Positions 53,271 through 64,000 of a DNA stretch of 64,000 nucleotides are shown in pieces (position 1 is the first letter of the stretch; each line of letters opens with the position of its first letter). The stretch spans positions 1 to 64,000 of the forward strand of contig CAJQUW010009068.1 of the NCBI GenBank assembly GCA_907163375.1, given 5' to 3'. The notes below the pieces were generated by a model. The model saw only the letters and a list, made by a program, of their open reading frames with translations, was not told the DNA's origin and searched no databases. The DNA comes from Prostheceraeus crozeri (Eukaryota > Platyhelminthes > Polycladida > Euryleptidae). Both the position numbers and the translations under genes were made by a program.

Positions 53271-53556
53271 AACAAAATCATCATCATCACTTGAACTCGA
53301 GGAATCCAACATGCTGAATTTTAGCTGTATTCATAAGTGATCTGAGACTACTGAAACTATTGAATCGAAACTGAACTCCAAGTTTTATGCAACACTTTCT
53401 ATTGAATGCTGCTATTTTCACTACTGAAACAGATTATTGAGCATTGAAGTTCAATGCCGTTTCAATGTTTGTGTTATATGCAACGGAATTGGTCGACTTA
53501 CTACTTAATATCAATAGTTCAATACTATTGAAAGCTTTATGCAACAAGCCCTAGGT
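53271..53556 (+). repeat. dispersed element end, copy 1
   Basis: About 285 bp nearly the same as 59,930-60,219: it begins with the coding-like end SSSSLELEESNMLNF and ends in gctttatgcaacaagccc. The end word resembles terminal repeats of PIF/Harbinger-like elements, but no transposase is present. A second end in the opposite sense (gtgcctgctgcataaaatcc, from 53,557) starts directly after it. Confidence 0.65.
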
Positions 53557-53775
53557 GCCTGCTGCATAAAATCCAACAATTCAATAGCGGTTCATTGGTA
53601 TTGGAAGGTTCAATAGTCAATAGTTATCAATTTAGGTGTCGCAAGAAGAGATTATTGAAATGGATTGTTGCAATTCAATACTATTGAACGAAGTTTCAAT
53701 ATTGCAACTGCTATTTGGCGATTCAACTTTGAATGAGATTCGTTTCCTTGATGAGTCATAATCTTCACTAATTCA

Positions 53776-53840
53776 GGGGTGCACAACCGACGGCCCGCGG
53801 GGCATATCCGGCCCGTAAAAGATTTTTTTGGCCCGCAAGA
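53776..53840 (+). mobile_element. hAT-like left end, isolated
   Basis: caggggtgcacaaccgacgg followed by cccgcgg and further ggcccg words matches the style of hAT ends that start CAGGGGT and carry a CCGCGGGCC-type inverted word. I did not find the matching right end. Confidence 0.4.
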
Positions 53841-54454
53841 TTAATATAGAAACGCTTCTAGAATATTTGTATAATATTTGTGGATCGATGTGTTGAATCA
53901 AATATCTCTAGGGAAGATATTTTTCATATAAAAATCAATACCCACACCAACGTGTGGCTTTCATTAGAAAACAATATAACTTGCATATTGTTATTACTAT
54001 TATCTATGAACTATCTGCAAAATCGAATTTTGAATTTAGAATGAGAAGTAATTACATTCGGGTCTATAGCTGGAAATCTTCGTTTAATGTTGTTGCTGAA
54101 TTATGTCACAACTCAGTGGAGAGAAAAAGAGTCAATAAAATGCTGTGTAAAATGTCTACATCACTTGCGTCCGCAATGGACCCTATATAAAATTGCCAAA
54201 GAGCAGGGATGGGAACGCGGTGTCACAAAAAAATCCGGTGAATCGCTTCTATGGGGGGGGGCATGCGTTACTTTTTCTGGGGTCCACTGTCAGTTTTGAT
54301 GTAATTACAAGTAATAAAAAAGTCAATTTTAAATAGTTATGAATCCTTATGCGCCTACACACTATATACCCTATGCTGCGACTAAGGAAGCACTGATGAT
54401 TAATGCATTAAAGACACAGATAATAATTAATTAGGTCTCAACCATATTGAGGAA

Positions 54455-54575
54455 AAGTACCGTAGACAAAACCTCCAACCTATTGGGAGTGTAGCTAGTA
54501 GAACTTTGATGTTTATAAAGCGCCGCAGGCGAAACCTACACTCCTTTATGAGTGTAACGAGTAGAATTTTGATAC
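54455..54575. repeat. about 66-bp minisatellite, block 1
   Basis: Units built from ctagtagaattttgatgt, ttataaagcgccgcaggcg and aaacct..., about two units. Confidence 0.65.
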
Positions 54576-55497
54576 ACTACAATCCATTTCATTTGAATTG
54601 GAGCGGTAGTTTCACAGGGCTGCCACTCTTATCAAAAATAAAAACCGGAAAGTCAAATCGGAATGGGCCCCCCTAGATTACGTAGTCGTGGGCCCCCTCA
54701 AAGTAAGAAACCTACGATCATTCGATATCACACAACCCGGTGAGTTTTGAAAGCGTTAAAGCAGAAGTTGAATCTCTTCTAATAAAAATGCTTCTGAATC
54801 GTCATAGTTAGCAAATAAATGTATTAGATTATTACTGATGCTTACTCAATCATCAGTTTCAACAAGGTGCACTAGAGTACATGACTCGAGCAGCTACTAT
54901 TTTCAAGAGAACCGTTTTCGAATGTTAGACAGTGTACTACAAAGACCCCTCTACCCTCCCCCAATGCAAAATCAGCATGAAATTATTGAACGATTGACGA
55001 TTTCAGCTCGATGTAAAGACTGCTTATTATCGAATAATCTACATGTAGGCCTATGGATGATTTTACTGAACTGTTTCAAGACACAAATTTATAATGCACT
55101 ATTCTCGTGCAGCTTTGCCATTTTATATTAATCATGCCATGACGTCACACTGTGCAAGATCCCGTCTTTGTTGTGAAGAATTTTCATGCCACCACTAGGA
55201 AATTGCTGTTCAGCTGTTCTATGTTTGGAAGACCGCTTCAGCAGAGCTATCTGGTCACAGCCAATATCTTCATACAAAATCCATGGTCAGCGCGGTCTAA
55301 ATGCTTGGGCAAGCCATTTTCTTTGAAAGAGCCATCAATCTTTCGAGAAATCGAAATTGTATGGTAAAATCTTCCTTTCTATGGTGTATAAAATATACCG
55401 AATGTCATGAAGGATAGGAATATCTTCATGCAGGATGGAATGCCAGCGCACTACTACAGACCCATCGTAAATTATTTAAACAGCAATTCTCCTAAAT

Positions 55498-57075
55498 CCA
55501 GGGATGAGAACGCAGTGTCAGAAAAAAATTCGGAAGATATCTTCTAGGGGCCCAAACGCTACCTTTTCTGGGGTTCATTTTTAGTTTTGATATGATGACA
55601 AGTAATCCAAGATTCAATTTTAAATAGTTATGAATCTTTATGCGCCTACACTCTATACCATATGCTGCGACTAAAAATGCGTTGATTATTAATGCATTAA
55701 GACCATAGATAATAATCAATTGGAGCTCAACCATTTTGAAGCAAAGTATCGCAGACAAAACCTCAAGCCTTTTATGAGTGTAGCTAGTAGAGTTTTGATG
55801 TTTTTAAAGCGCTGCAGGCAAAACCTGCACGCTTTTGGGAGTGCAACTAGTAGGGTTTTGATGTTTTATAAAGCGCCGCAGGAGAAACGTCCGTCCTTTT
55901 TGGAGTGCAACTAGTAGAATTTTAATGTTTTATAAAGCGCCTCCAGGCTTTTGGAATAAACCTCTGACTGCGTAATTCTCTAATATTTAGCTAGATGAAT
56001 AGAATGAATGTTCAATATATCCCTCTTTTAGAATTTCTCAAAATCAGGGTACTTTGAAAAATACCCACTATCAATAAGATAAAAAAACATTCCCGGTGAA
56101 CTTTTGTTTTATTCTGAACAACGAATGAAACGAATTATCAGAGAGTCTATAAAGTATCAAATCAATTCACTGGTCTTCTTCACAGTCATAGCAAATGTAA
56201 TGTACTTTTCAATTTGCTGCAGCGCAATCCTCGTGTACCCACGATCCACATTGAGTGCATTGTATCCAGTCAACCTGAAGACCACATCTTAGGTCATCAC
56301 TATACTCCCATCACAGAAATGATAGAAGTTACTTGGGTCACTTGTTTATGTTTGAGGCTATGTATCCATTACAACAGGCTCAGTTGGATTGGAGATATTT
56401 CGAGATTTTGTTTTCTTCATAGGCCTATTTTCTTTACCTTTGTTTCTAGGAGTGTATTCTTTTTTCTTCTCTGATTGTTGAACTTCGGAAGCATAGTTGG
56501 AGGTAGTCAAGACACCGGATATCTTTGGTCTCTCAGCTGCAATTCATCCTTGTTGCTCACACGATGAGGTTTATTAAGCTGGAGAGACATAACGCTTAGA
56601 GTGTCCCATATTACCCGCACCTACCCCAGTAGAATATTGATATTTTCAAAGCCCTGCAGGCAAAACCTCCAGCCTTTTGAGAGTATAAGTAATAGAATTT
56701 TGATGTATTTAATGCTCTGTAGGCGAAACCTCCTGGAATGTATAAAGCACTTTCTCGGCATTACATTATCAAACAGGAATTAGGCCTACAACTTTTCTCA
56801 GCTCCATGTTATTTCAAAATGTTATGATGAGGGAGGTTTTTGTGAATCAAAATTTCTTGGAGTTTGTAATGAGTTTCACATTGTATGAGTAATATATGCT
56901 CAGTAGAACAAATGGAATTGTTTTGTCATAGAATGGACTATGCCAATCACCATGAAATTGTACATGGAGCCTACAAGTGAATCTGTGTACTTTCTCTTTA
57001 TAATCCATTTCATTTGAATTGGAGGTGTAGTTTCAGAATTGGAGAGAATTTTTGAATGTACCGGCATGCAAAATT
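55498..57075. mobile_element. second copy (B) of the outer hAT-like element, inside the inner one
   Basis: Starts ccagggatgagaacgcagtg, parallel to 54,226 onward for about 340 bp, and reaches the empty-site sequence at about 57,005-57,075. Its right end was not found. This makes a three-level nest: A, then inner hAT, then B. Confidence 0.5.
55741..55955. repeat. about 66-bp minisatellite, block 2
   Basis: Three to four units of the same family as at 54,455, with agtagagttttgatgttt and aaagcgctgcaggcaaaacc words. Also seen at 56,620-56,740 with about two units. Confidence 0.7.
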
Positions 57076-57639
57076 TCTACACGAAAACTACACGAAACGC
57101 AAAATCAACACGAAAAGAAATCCTTATCACTTCTGCAGTTGTTTGCGAGATTTCAATTTTCGATGGTGTCTTCGCCTAAATTTAACCGCTTTTGCAACAA
57201 GTGATCGTAAAAAATATTCTTTCGTCACTCCCTTCTGTTCCCGAAACTTTTTAGCAGATTTTTCTTTCCAATTTTTCTGGCACGCTTCTTGAAAGACACG
57301 CCTTGGAGAGCATCAAAGCGAACAGAACTCAATTAATAATAGACTCCATAATTACGTATTACAACTTTCTCGTCAAGCATTCACGCCTAAATTTACTTAT
57401 CTCAAAACCTTAATTACTTGCGTTTCGTCCTGTTTCTTCAGGATTGACGAAAGGATCACTGACTTCCTTATAGAAGAATCTTCTCCTCAATAGTCAAGCG
57501 GATTTTTAGAAAGCATCAGCTTTGAACTTGATCACACTTAAAAATTGCAGGGTCCTTAAGGTTCCCAACAATCTGCATAGCCCAGTTCACAATTTCAAGG
57601 AGCACTACATAATCCAAAAAGGCCGCACATGCTCTCATC

Positions 57640-58080
57640 TTCAACGGTGCCGGTCTCAATACTATAAGCCCCTTACCATCTCAAAAGGCCCCTCATAATC
57701 TTTAACGGTCCTGTTCACAATCTCAAAAGGGCATCTTCACTATCTTAAAGGGCCCCTCACGATCTCAAAGGGCACCTTCGCAGTTTCAAAAGGGCCCCTT
57801 CACAGTCTCAGAAGGTCTCCTTCAGAGTCTCAGAAGGTCTCCTTCACAATCTCAAAGGGGCCCCTTCGCAGTCTCAAAAGGGCCCCTCACAATCTCAAAG
57901 GGGCCCCTTCGCAGTCTCAAAAGGGCCCCTTCACAGTCTCAGAGGGGCCCCTCCACAATCTCAAAAGGGCCACTCACGATCTTAGAAGGGCCCCTTCGTG
58001 GTTTCAAAAGGACCCCTCACAATCTCAAACGGGCCCCCTCACGATCTTAGAGGGGCCATTTCACAATCTTGAAAATCCCC
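57640..58080. repeat. about 28-32-bp tandem array with GGGCCCC words
   Basis: Some fifteen degenerate units of cacaatctcaaaggggcccctt type. Each unit is itself partly palindromic around GGGGCCCC or AGGGCCCC. It is C-rich on the plus strand between AT-rich flanks, with no reading frame. Confidence 0.8.
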
Positions 58081-59544
58081 TTTCAAAATTTAAATTGTTC
58101 AAAATCCAAATTATTTGTTCCCTGGCAAAATGTTTTCTCACTACTTAGTTTATTCTAAGAAAACCGGAAATCCGGTTAAAACCGGAAGAGTGGCAGCCCT
58201 GGTTTTAGAATTGGAGAATTTTTGAATGTAACGGTATGCAGAATTTCTACAAGCAAGCTCTAATCGGCCTGTAATTTTAAATAATCCAAGCATCATTATC
58301 CTAGAATGTATGCATAGATCGATCGTCATGAGCTTTTTGCAGCACAGTCTTTAATTGGTACGCAGTCCTCTGTTATTCCGAAACTACCGGTTCAATTAAA
58401 AAACTTGATTTAAATGGAGAAAATAGTCGAGTAATTTGCTATGAAATTTTATTGCGATCGGCTATATAGTATGCAAGGTATAGGAGAGGGGAACTGCTAA
58501 AGAGCCAAAAAACGTAGCAAAGAAACATAAATCACGCAGCAGGTATACAACTTAAATAGAGCATAGTCCAGTCAAAACGTCCAATATCCCCAATAAGGCC
58601 TATGTATCACCAGTAGTGCCCATGATGGTTAGACGGGCCCATGAGTGGCTAGAGAGGACCTATGGCTAATATGTATTGTAATGACTAGTGATCAGAGGGG
58701 TCTTCTCATGCTACGCATCATGAAGATGTTTTGTCTAAAGACGGGACCATGTGTTGCTTCATGAAGATGATTCCATCTTAGGGTCTACATACCTTACCCC
58801 TCCTGTTTTTATTGCATTTTCTGACGAATCTCAGATGAAGACTCAGATGATCGTCAAAAAATCCGGAATTCCGGATAAAAACGGAAGATTCTCTTCCCTG
58901 TAAAGAGACAAAGAAATCCCGCGATGAAAAGTTCAATGATTGATCATGAACACATTGGATGAAGCTTACTGGTCAAAAGCATGTGATGACATTTTTCTTT
59001 TGCAAGTGATAATAAGACTATAAAATGCCGACTACGTGCGGGCATCATTATTTGTAGAATATTGAAATACAGAAATTAAATTGAATATAGAAATGAAAAT
59101 GTTTGGGTTTTAACTTGGAAGAGACGTAGAGACTTAGTAAGATATAAAACTTGTAAATACGAAATTTCTGGTGTTCGGTTACAAGGCGCTTCCGGTCATC
59201 ACACAATTGATGTCATGTGTGATCATCTGCAACAGAAACATTTCGCCATGATGATTATCGTTTAAGTGGGTGAATTGGAAGTAGGTTTGCTTTTTCATTC
59301 AGTCGTTGCTCTTTCCATCTAGTTCTTCTGATTTACATAAACTTTATACTCTCATCCTCAAATGTAATCATTGCAATGTTGATCATGGCAATAAGGATAT
59401 GTATTGGCTTCAAAATAAGACCTTGTTTGCTAATTTCTGTTTGATGATTAGAAATTGATGCTACTTTAAGATGTAGTCACGTTTTTATGCCGCACCCTGT
59501 ATACATTCGTACAGTTTGATGTAGTAAATATGATGTAAATTCAG

Positions 59545-59771
59545 TTCACAGGCAAGTAAAGATAGTTTCTGACTCGGATCTAATTTATTGGTCGAAAATA
59601 AAAGGATTTAAAGTTACAGCGTGACGGGCCTTCGGCGTCCAGCGCCATTTGACCATCGACCGTTAAGAAGGCGCTGGACGCCGAAGGCCCGTCACGCTGT
59701 AACTTCAAATCCTTTTATTTTCGACCAATAAATTAGATCCGAGTCAGAAACTATCTTTACTTGCCTGTGAA
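59545..59771. repeat. 102-bp-arm palindrome
   Basis: Arms 59,545-59,646 and 59,670-59,771 are inverted copies of equal length with only about one difference, around a 23-nt loop. The inner part is GC-rich (gcgctggacgccgaaggcc), the outer part AT-rich. Confidence 0.9.
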
Positions 59772-59929
59772 ATGCATCGCCTGACTCGCAAACTGGTCAA
59801 CTATGTGTAAATTCAGTGATGAGTTTTTCAATCATGGCATCATTCAAACGAAATCGGCACTTGCCACATACTATCGATGATAGAAAAATCGAAGTTGATG
59901 CGCGGCTTGAAGCGCCTGAAGTTCCTGTT

Positions 59930-60219
59930 GCAATAAAATCATCATCATCACTTGAACTCGAGGAATCCAACATGCTGAATTTTAGCAGTATTCATAAGTG
60001 ATCTGAGACTATTGAAACTATTGAATCGAAATTGATTTCTAACTACTTTTAATGCGACACTTTCTATTGGATACCACTATTTTCATTACTGAAACAGACT
60101 ATTGAGTATTGAAGTTTGGGTATTGAGTATTGAATAGCGTGTTATATGCAACGGAATTATCGATTTATTACTTAATATCAATAGTTCAATACTACTGAAT
60201 GCTTTATGCAACAAGCCCC
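59930..60219 (+). repeat. dispersed element end, copy 2
   Basis: Direct copy of 53,271-53,556. Here the open frame upstream (59,816-60,001) reads RHLPHTIDDRKIEVDARLEA before the shared SSSSLELEESNMLNF, so the element may have had a short protein end. It ends gctttatgcaacaagcccc. Confidence 0.6.
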
Positions 60220-61045
60220 AGCTCTTCAAGTTGGAAAATGGATTTATTTCTTCGCTCCGATAAATCTTTCATCAGTGCTGAAGTTCTCGTTGATGCTTTT
60301 TAACAAGAACATCCTTTATAATAATCAATCTTTTAATAAAATGCATTTACATAATTTGAATTTACAAAAAATAGTATTGTTGTTTTCTTTGCTCTCTTCA
60401 TAGTGGATTACTACAATGATTCATTCTTTTATCTGAATATCAGTGTTGTTTCAGAATTTAATTAAATTGTTGTTCATCGATTTCATCGCAGACTTTTCCA
60501 TTTCTCGAAATTAATGTCCAGAAACGGTAAGAGTAGAGAGACTACATTGACTATCTGACAGTATTATGAACTAAAAGCATCATCAACAATTTGATGAAAT
60601 TCTGAAACAACATGGATATTCAGATCAGACAATAAATCAATCACTGTAATAATTACGAAGAAAAGAGTCAACAAGGTAAAGAAGTGTTGCACTTTCCATT
60701 GCCATCACAAAGTGATCACATAAGAAAATGAAGTCTTCACATCTATCTGGTCTTGTGATAACGCAATTTTAAATCCACTGCACCATTGCAATGCAAGTAT
60801 TCTGCAGTCTGAAATAATCGAAGTCAATTTCTGAAGGTAAATTCCATAAATATAGTATCCCTTTTTGTAAATGGCAATCAATTGAAATTTGATGCAACTT
60901 TTTTGCAGTCACGTATTTCAACGCTGAAAGATGGGCTTCGAATACTTCGAAACAACTTATTTTGGCAATTCGGTTTACACGATCATTTTAATAAGCCACG
61001 CAAAGGTATAATTAACCAGATTTAACTGTATTGCGAATATCTTAC

Positions 61046-61519
61046 CTGCTTCGGTTGACATGGTCCTGATGATGAAGAGCGACCACACCTCTGTTCCTGA
61101 GATGTGTTCGTTCGCACCACGATCTCCGGTTGTACATATACGACTGATGGTCGAGTTTGTAACGGATGATTTTGGAGATGATGTGGTGGATGAGAGAGTG
61201 GTTTGGCATGCTGATAATGAGGTGGAAGCATCGGTTGCTGGTAATGAGATGTAGGCTTCTGATGGCGCACATGAGGAGGGGTTGATGGAATCTGTGGGTG
61301 AGGTGGAGGCTCCTTGTCCAAACTTGAGCTTGAACTCAGCCTTGATGGCTCCTCTGAGATAGTGGATAGAGAAACAGGTCTAGGCCGCATTGAAATGGAA
61401 TCTCGGCGCAGGGCATTTCGCTCGATGCCGGAATCTGCATCAAGATTGGGTCGGTCACATGGAGGATGTCCATCATGAAGACTGATAGCCGAGGAAACCC
61501 AACCAGACGTAGGACGGAA
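61046..61519 (-). CDS. penultimate coding exon of the same host gene
   Basis: Acceptor ccatcacttttcag gives first base 61,519 (an alternative in-phase acceptor would start at 61,543). The donor is CAG|GTAAGA, last exon base 61,046. 158 codons, phase 0 at both ends. It contains SGWVSSAISLHDG, an LDADSGIERNALRRDSISM stretch with probable phosphorylation-like Ser sites, a poly-Ser run, then Pro/His/Gln-rich tracts (PPHYQHAKPLSHPPHHLQ). The style matches the 49.8-kb exon, and both contain a DSGI or ESGID acidic motif. Gene not recognised. Earlier exons lie beyond the window or were not found before 64,000. Confidence 0.65.
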
Positions 61520-61977
61520 CTGAAAAGTGATGGAATGTTCACGCTGCAATTGCTACAGGCTGCGGCACATACAACAATGATTCCAAAATGTGATATTCTA
61601 ATTTCAAGTCTGGCTTTTAGACTCCCTAATTTAAAGTGCATTCCTGGTTGCATAATTATTTTATCTCATTAGTCAATACTTCATCGTGTGAGTGTTGATA
61701 TTGTGACAACTTTCAGGGGATTTAAAAGCTTTCCAACTAGAAGGCCGAATTCATGCTCTTTCTAAAAAAGCAATTTTTCAATGCTTGAATTCTGTTGCTT
61801 ATTTTCAAACTGTATGCAATTCAATATAAGCTCATTAAACTATTATAAATATGAAGACTGTCAGTAAAACATGTTTTGAAAATCTGATCTATCACTTGCA
61901 ATGAATTATATTCAGGGTTGGCCTGTAAAAACCTGGTAAAAACCACCGGCTTTTGTCACCATTTCTCGGTTCAAACT

Positions 61978-63631
61978 ACAGTCCGTTTCATAAAAAGTGG
62001 ATCATCCTAAAATTTGACTAAATAAAACATAAGTATGATACAGAAAGCCTTTTTCATGTTATTTCATGTCCCTAATATATTTAAATGTCCTTATATAATC
62101 TGATAAGCTATGATACAGTAACGGTTCTTAAGAAGCTAATATTTTGTGGCCCTACCCTTATTGTCAATGACATTACCAATTCGTCTAGGCATTGATTCGA
62201 TGATATCGTTGATTTTTGACTGATCTAACTTTCTCCACTCTCTTTTTAACAGTGACGTAAGTTGTGATACGCCATCTGTAGGTTATACAGTGAACGACGA
62301 ACGTTACGTTTTAGAATATTCCATCTATGGGATTCAGATCAGGAGAACGAGCTGGCCAAGATAATGTCCTAATCCCTAATTGAGACTTGCATAAGTTGAC
62401 TCTACTACTCCTGTGACACGTAGCATTATCATCCATAAATAGCCAAGTCGATGGATCACCAAGTTGATCTGTCATTTGGCCAATGTTCATTCATAAAACA
62501 TTCACATAGCGTTCAGCATTCATGGTTCCTTGCTGTATGTGAAGTTCAGAGCGGCCATTGGTCCAAATGCCAGCCCAAATCAGTAGAGTCGCACCACCTT
62601 GTACCCGGGGACGATGTAAATGTCTCGGAATTTCCTGATAAGATTTTATCCATAATCTCAATCGACCATCACGATCCTTCAGACGGACTGATGCCTCATC
62701 AGACCAAACAACCCGATCCCATTGATTTCGCCAGTGAGAATGACTCATTGCCCATCTGAGACGTCTTTTTGTATGCTGATCTGATAATTCGATCTGAGAG
62801 GGCCTCTTACAGCTCTTGAAATTCGACTCAATAAGTCTTCTACGAATAGTGGACTTAGAAGTAGACGAGTCTAGTGCAGCCATCTCAGTTAACGAGAGAC
62901 TTGGATCAACTTTAACAAATCTCAAAATTAGGCGGTCTCTACGTTTGGATGTTTTGCGTGGACGGCCAGAGCCCTCTTTACGACAGAGTCGAAAATCATC
63001 ATTATGCCATCGATGCACATTTGTGCAAGGGACATTTAGTCGCTTGCTTGTAGCTCGCAAAGAAAACCCTAGTTCTAGCAAGGCTGACACTTTGCCTTTT
63101 GTGAATGCGATCTCGTTATTGTTCATTTGTGCTTTGCATTGTTTTCAACCGGTAAGAGATAGATTTCTAGCTGAAAGCAATCAGGAGTGCTGCCAACACC
63201 ACCGCAACGAAGTCAGGAAGCTATGGAACATGAAGTCCAGTTAATCACATGTAGCAGTTACATTATTGTTGATGAATAATGGTGCTATACTGGCTCTGAT
63301 TGACCGATTTTCTTTATTTTTGTTTTGCTTGATAGCTTTTGGCTTGTAGAACAACATATTACATAACAAAGGAAACAAATGTAATTTTATAAGATTGAGG
63401 TATGATTTTGTGTAACATTGCTAAATGAAGATCAAATGATCTACTACTTTTTTATCTATAACAGGAAAACAACTCAATATTCATGCTTGAAATTTCCAAC
63501 AATGATATTAGTAAGCACAACTGACATATCTTCCAAATTTCAGAGAAATTCGTTCAAGTTTGGCGGAGTTAGACAAAGTTGAAGTTAAGGCGATGTTTAA
63601 GGGTGATCCATTTTTTATGAAACAATCTGTA
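61978..63631 (-). mobile_element. Tc1-family transposon, complete ends
   Basis: Left end TACAGTCCGTTTCATAAAAA (61,978) and right end, inverted, TACAGATTGTTTCATAAAAA (63,631) match over about 31 bp with five differences and include the TA target. Length about 1.65 kb, typical of Tc1. It is inserted upstream of the 61.5-kb host exon, probably in an intron. Confidence 0.9.
62150..63126 (-). pseudogene. Tc1 transposase, broken in the 3' third
   Basis: ATG at 63,126. First 211 codons open: paired-domain-like HTH (LLELGFSLRATSKRLNVP, then SKSTIRRRLIESNFKS), the GRPR-type hook (GSGRPRKTSKRRD) and RVVWSDEASVRL with the first catalytic Asp. After a stop at 62,491-62,493 the frame continues with WLFMDDNATCHRS (second Asp) and WPARSPDLNPI. 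The expected catalytic Glu after NPI is disturbed by an apparent deletion of about 7 nt near 62,325, followed by frameshifted remnants to about 62,150. Inactive. Confidence 0.88.
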
Positions 63632-64000
63632 TTTTCCAGCATTATTACTTCATGAACATGATATTGCATTGATCAATCAATTTAACTGAACATGTCACCT
63701 AATGCATAAATGTACATGAGCTTGACATAGACATCTCTAATGAAAGCGCGCTACACCAAACAATAGAATCGAAGACAGACAAAGGAAAGGCACTAAAAAT
63801 TACCACGGTAAAGACAAAGTCAGGACGGAATCTTTCTGTGTACATAAATCGGGGTTAAAATACTTAATAACAAGGGCCTCCAATATGCGCAACCTCATAA
63901 AATACTGGGAGCGGTATAATACTGTGAAACGGTCACGAGCACCCGAAACATCTAATGAGCACAGTTGGAGATGGCGAGTAATAGCACTCGCAGGAATGCG
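63632..64000. other. no gene seen
   Basis: Right of the Tc1 I find no frame, repeat or splice-flanked exon that I can support. Confidence 0.4.

Larger units (their letters stand above)
54617..58200. mobile_element. inner hAT-like element nested in copy A
   Basis: Left CAGGGCTGCCACTCTT (54,617) and right its inverse, aagagtggcagccctg (ending 58,200), with aaaaccgg words next to both. The outside flanks (catttgaattggag...gtagtttca on the left; ttagaattggag on the right) read as one continuous sequence in a copy without the insertion at about 57,005-57,075. Confidence 0.6.
54226..58901. mobile_element. outer hAT-like element (copy A) with nested insertions
   Basis: Left end CAGGGATGGGAACGC (54,226), then aaaaaaatccgg; right end, inverted, CAGGGAAGAGAATC, with aaaacggaag and two ccgga words inside (58,860-58,901). 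Flanks contain caaagag (left) and taaagag (right), consistent with a target duplication of 7-8 bp. No transposase gene is visible. Another copy's left end lies at 55,498. Confidence 0.6.
50218..61045 (-). other. 10.8-kb intron of the host gene, filled with repeats
   Basis: GTAAGA donor at 61,045 and CAG acceptor at 50,218, same phase on both sides. It contains the hATs, Penelope fragment, minisatellites and palindrome listed separately. No other coding exon was recognised. Unassigned gene-free stretches inside include 50,218-50,708, 52,213-52,450, 58,902-59,540 and 60,220-61,040. Confidence 0.6.

Noticed and set aside
57640-58080. CRISPR-like array
   Set aside because: Units are degenerate and contiguous with no unique spacers, in a eukaryotic intron with transposons; it is a minisatellite.
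61060-61254. Plus-strand frame opposite the host exon
   Set aside because: Shadow of the low-complexity minus-strand coding exon.

Overview
The window looks like nuclear DNA of an invertebrate animal with a large, intron-rich, transposon-packed genome. Evidence: spliceable exons of a low-complexity protein gene, AATAAA-type polyadenylation signals, no operons, and a dense mix of families common in invertebrates (Penelope-like, BEL/Pao, CR1/Jockey-type LINE, Polinton-like, Tc1/mariner, piggyBac, hAT, Helitron). I cannot name the phylum or species. I see no rRNA, tRNA or CRISPR array. Almost every recognisable gene belongs to a mobile element. The only host gene I can support is the 3' part of one minus-strand gene (exons at 61.0-61.5 kb and 49.8-50.2 kb, joined across a 10.8-kb intron), plus a possible plus-strand exon at 30.0 kb split by a piggyBac. 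Layout: 0-11.8 kb is a very AT-rich virus-like (Polinton/adintovirus-like) fossil with two packaging-type ATPases, a protein-primed type B DNA polymerase, a likely capsid-associated protein and a two-helix membrane protein, ending in a terminal repeat array. 11.8-13.8 kb holds a Tc1 remnant and three successive palindromes made from Penelope-type ends, one with a hammerhead-like core and one made of two inverted GIY-YIG endonuclease copies. 13.93-29.99 kb is bounded by matching inverted ends that start with (AGT)2, and I read it as an old 16-kb Polinton-like element. Inside it lie two small unknown genes with histone-type 3' stem-loops, a LINE piece, two minus-strand Cys-motif ORFs, a second and different DNA polymerase B, a mariner with about 200-bp terminal repeats that interrupts that polymerase, and a 5' BEL/Pao fragment. 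30.16-32.39 kb is a piggyBac with perfect 16-bp ends and TTAA target duplication. 33-36.3 kb carries a THAP-domain remnant and a Penelope-like element split by another palindrome. 37.1-43.7 kb is a mariner remnant followed by a LINE into which a hAT jumped (8-bp target duplication), with a Helitron end inside the hAT. 46.0-47.9 kb is a mariner-family element whose own 3' end is copied, inverted, at its other side (428-bp arms). 50.7-61 kb, the host intron, contains several hATs nested in each other, minisatellites, a GGGGCCCC-rich array and a 102-bp-arm palindrome. 62.0-63.6 kb is a near full-length but broken Tc1. The most unusual signal is at 15.8-17.5 kb: two adjacent genes of the Polinton-like element each end, not with an evident AATAAA, but with a canonical-looking replication-dependent histone mRNA stem-loop about 31-32 nt after the stop codon. 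For the first gene this spacing is reached only after removing a 63-nt intron in the 3' untranslated region. If real, the element would be using S-phase histone mRNA 3'-end processing for its own genes.
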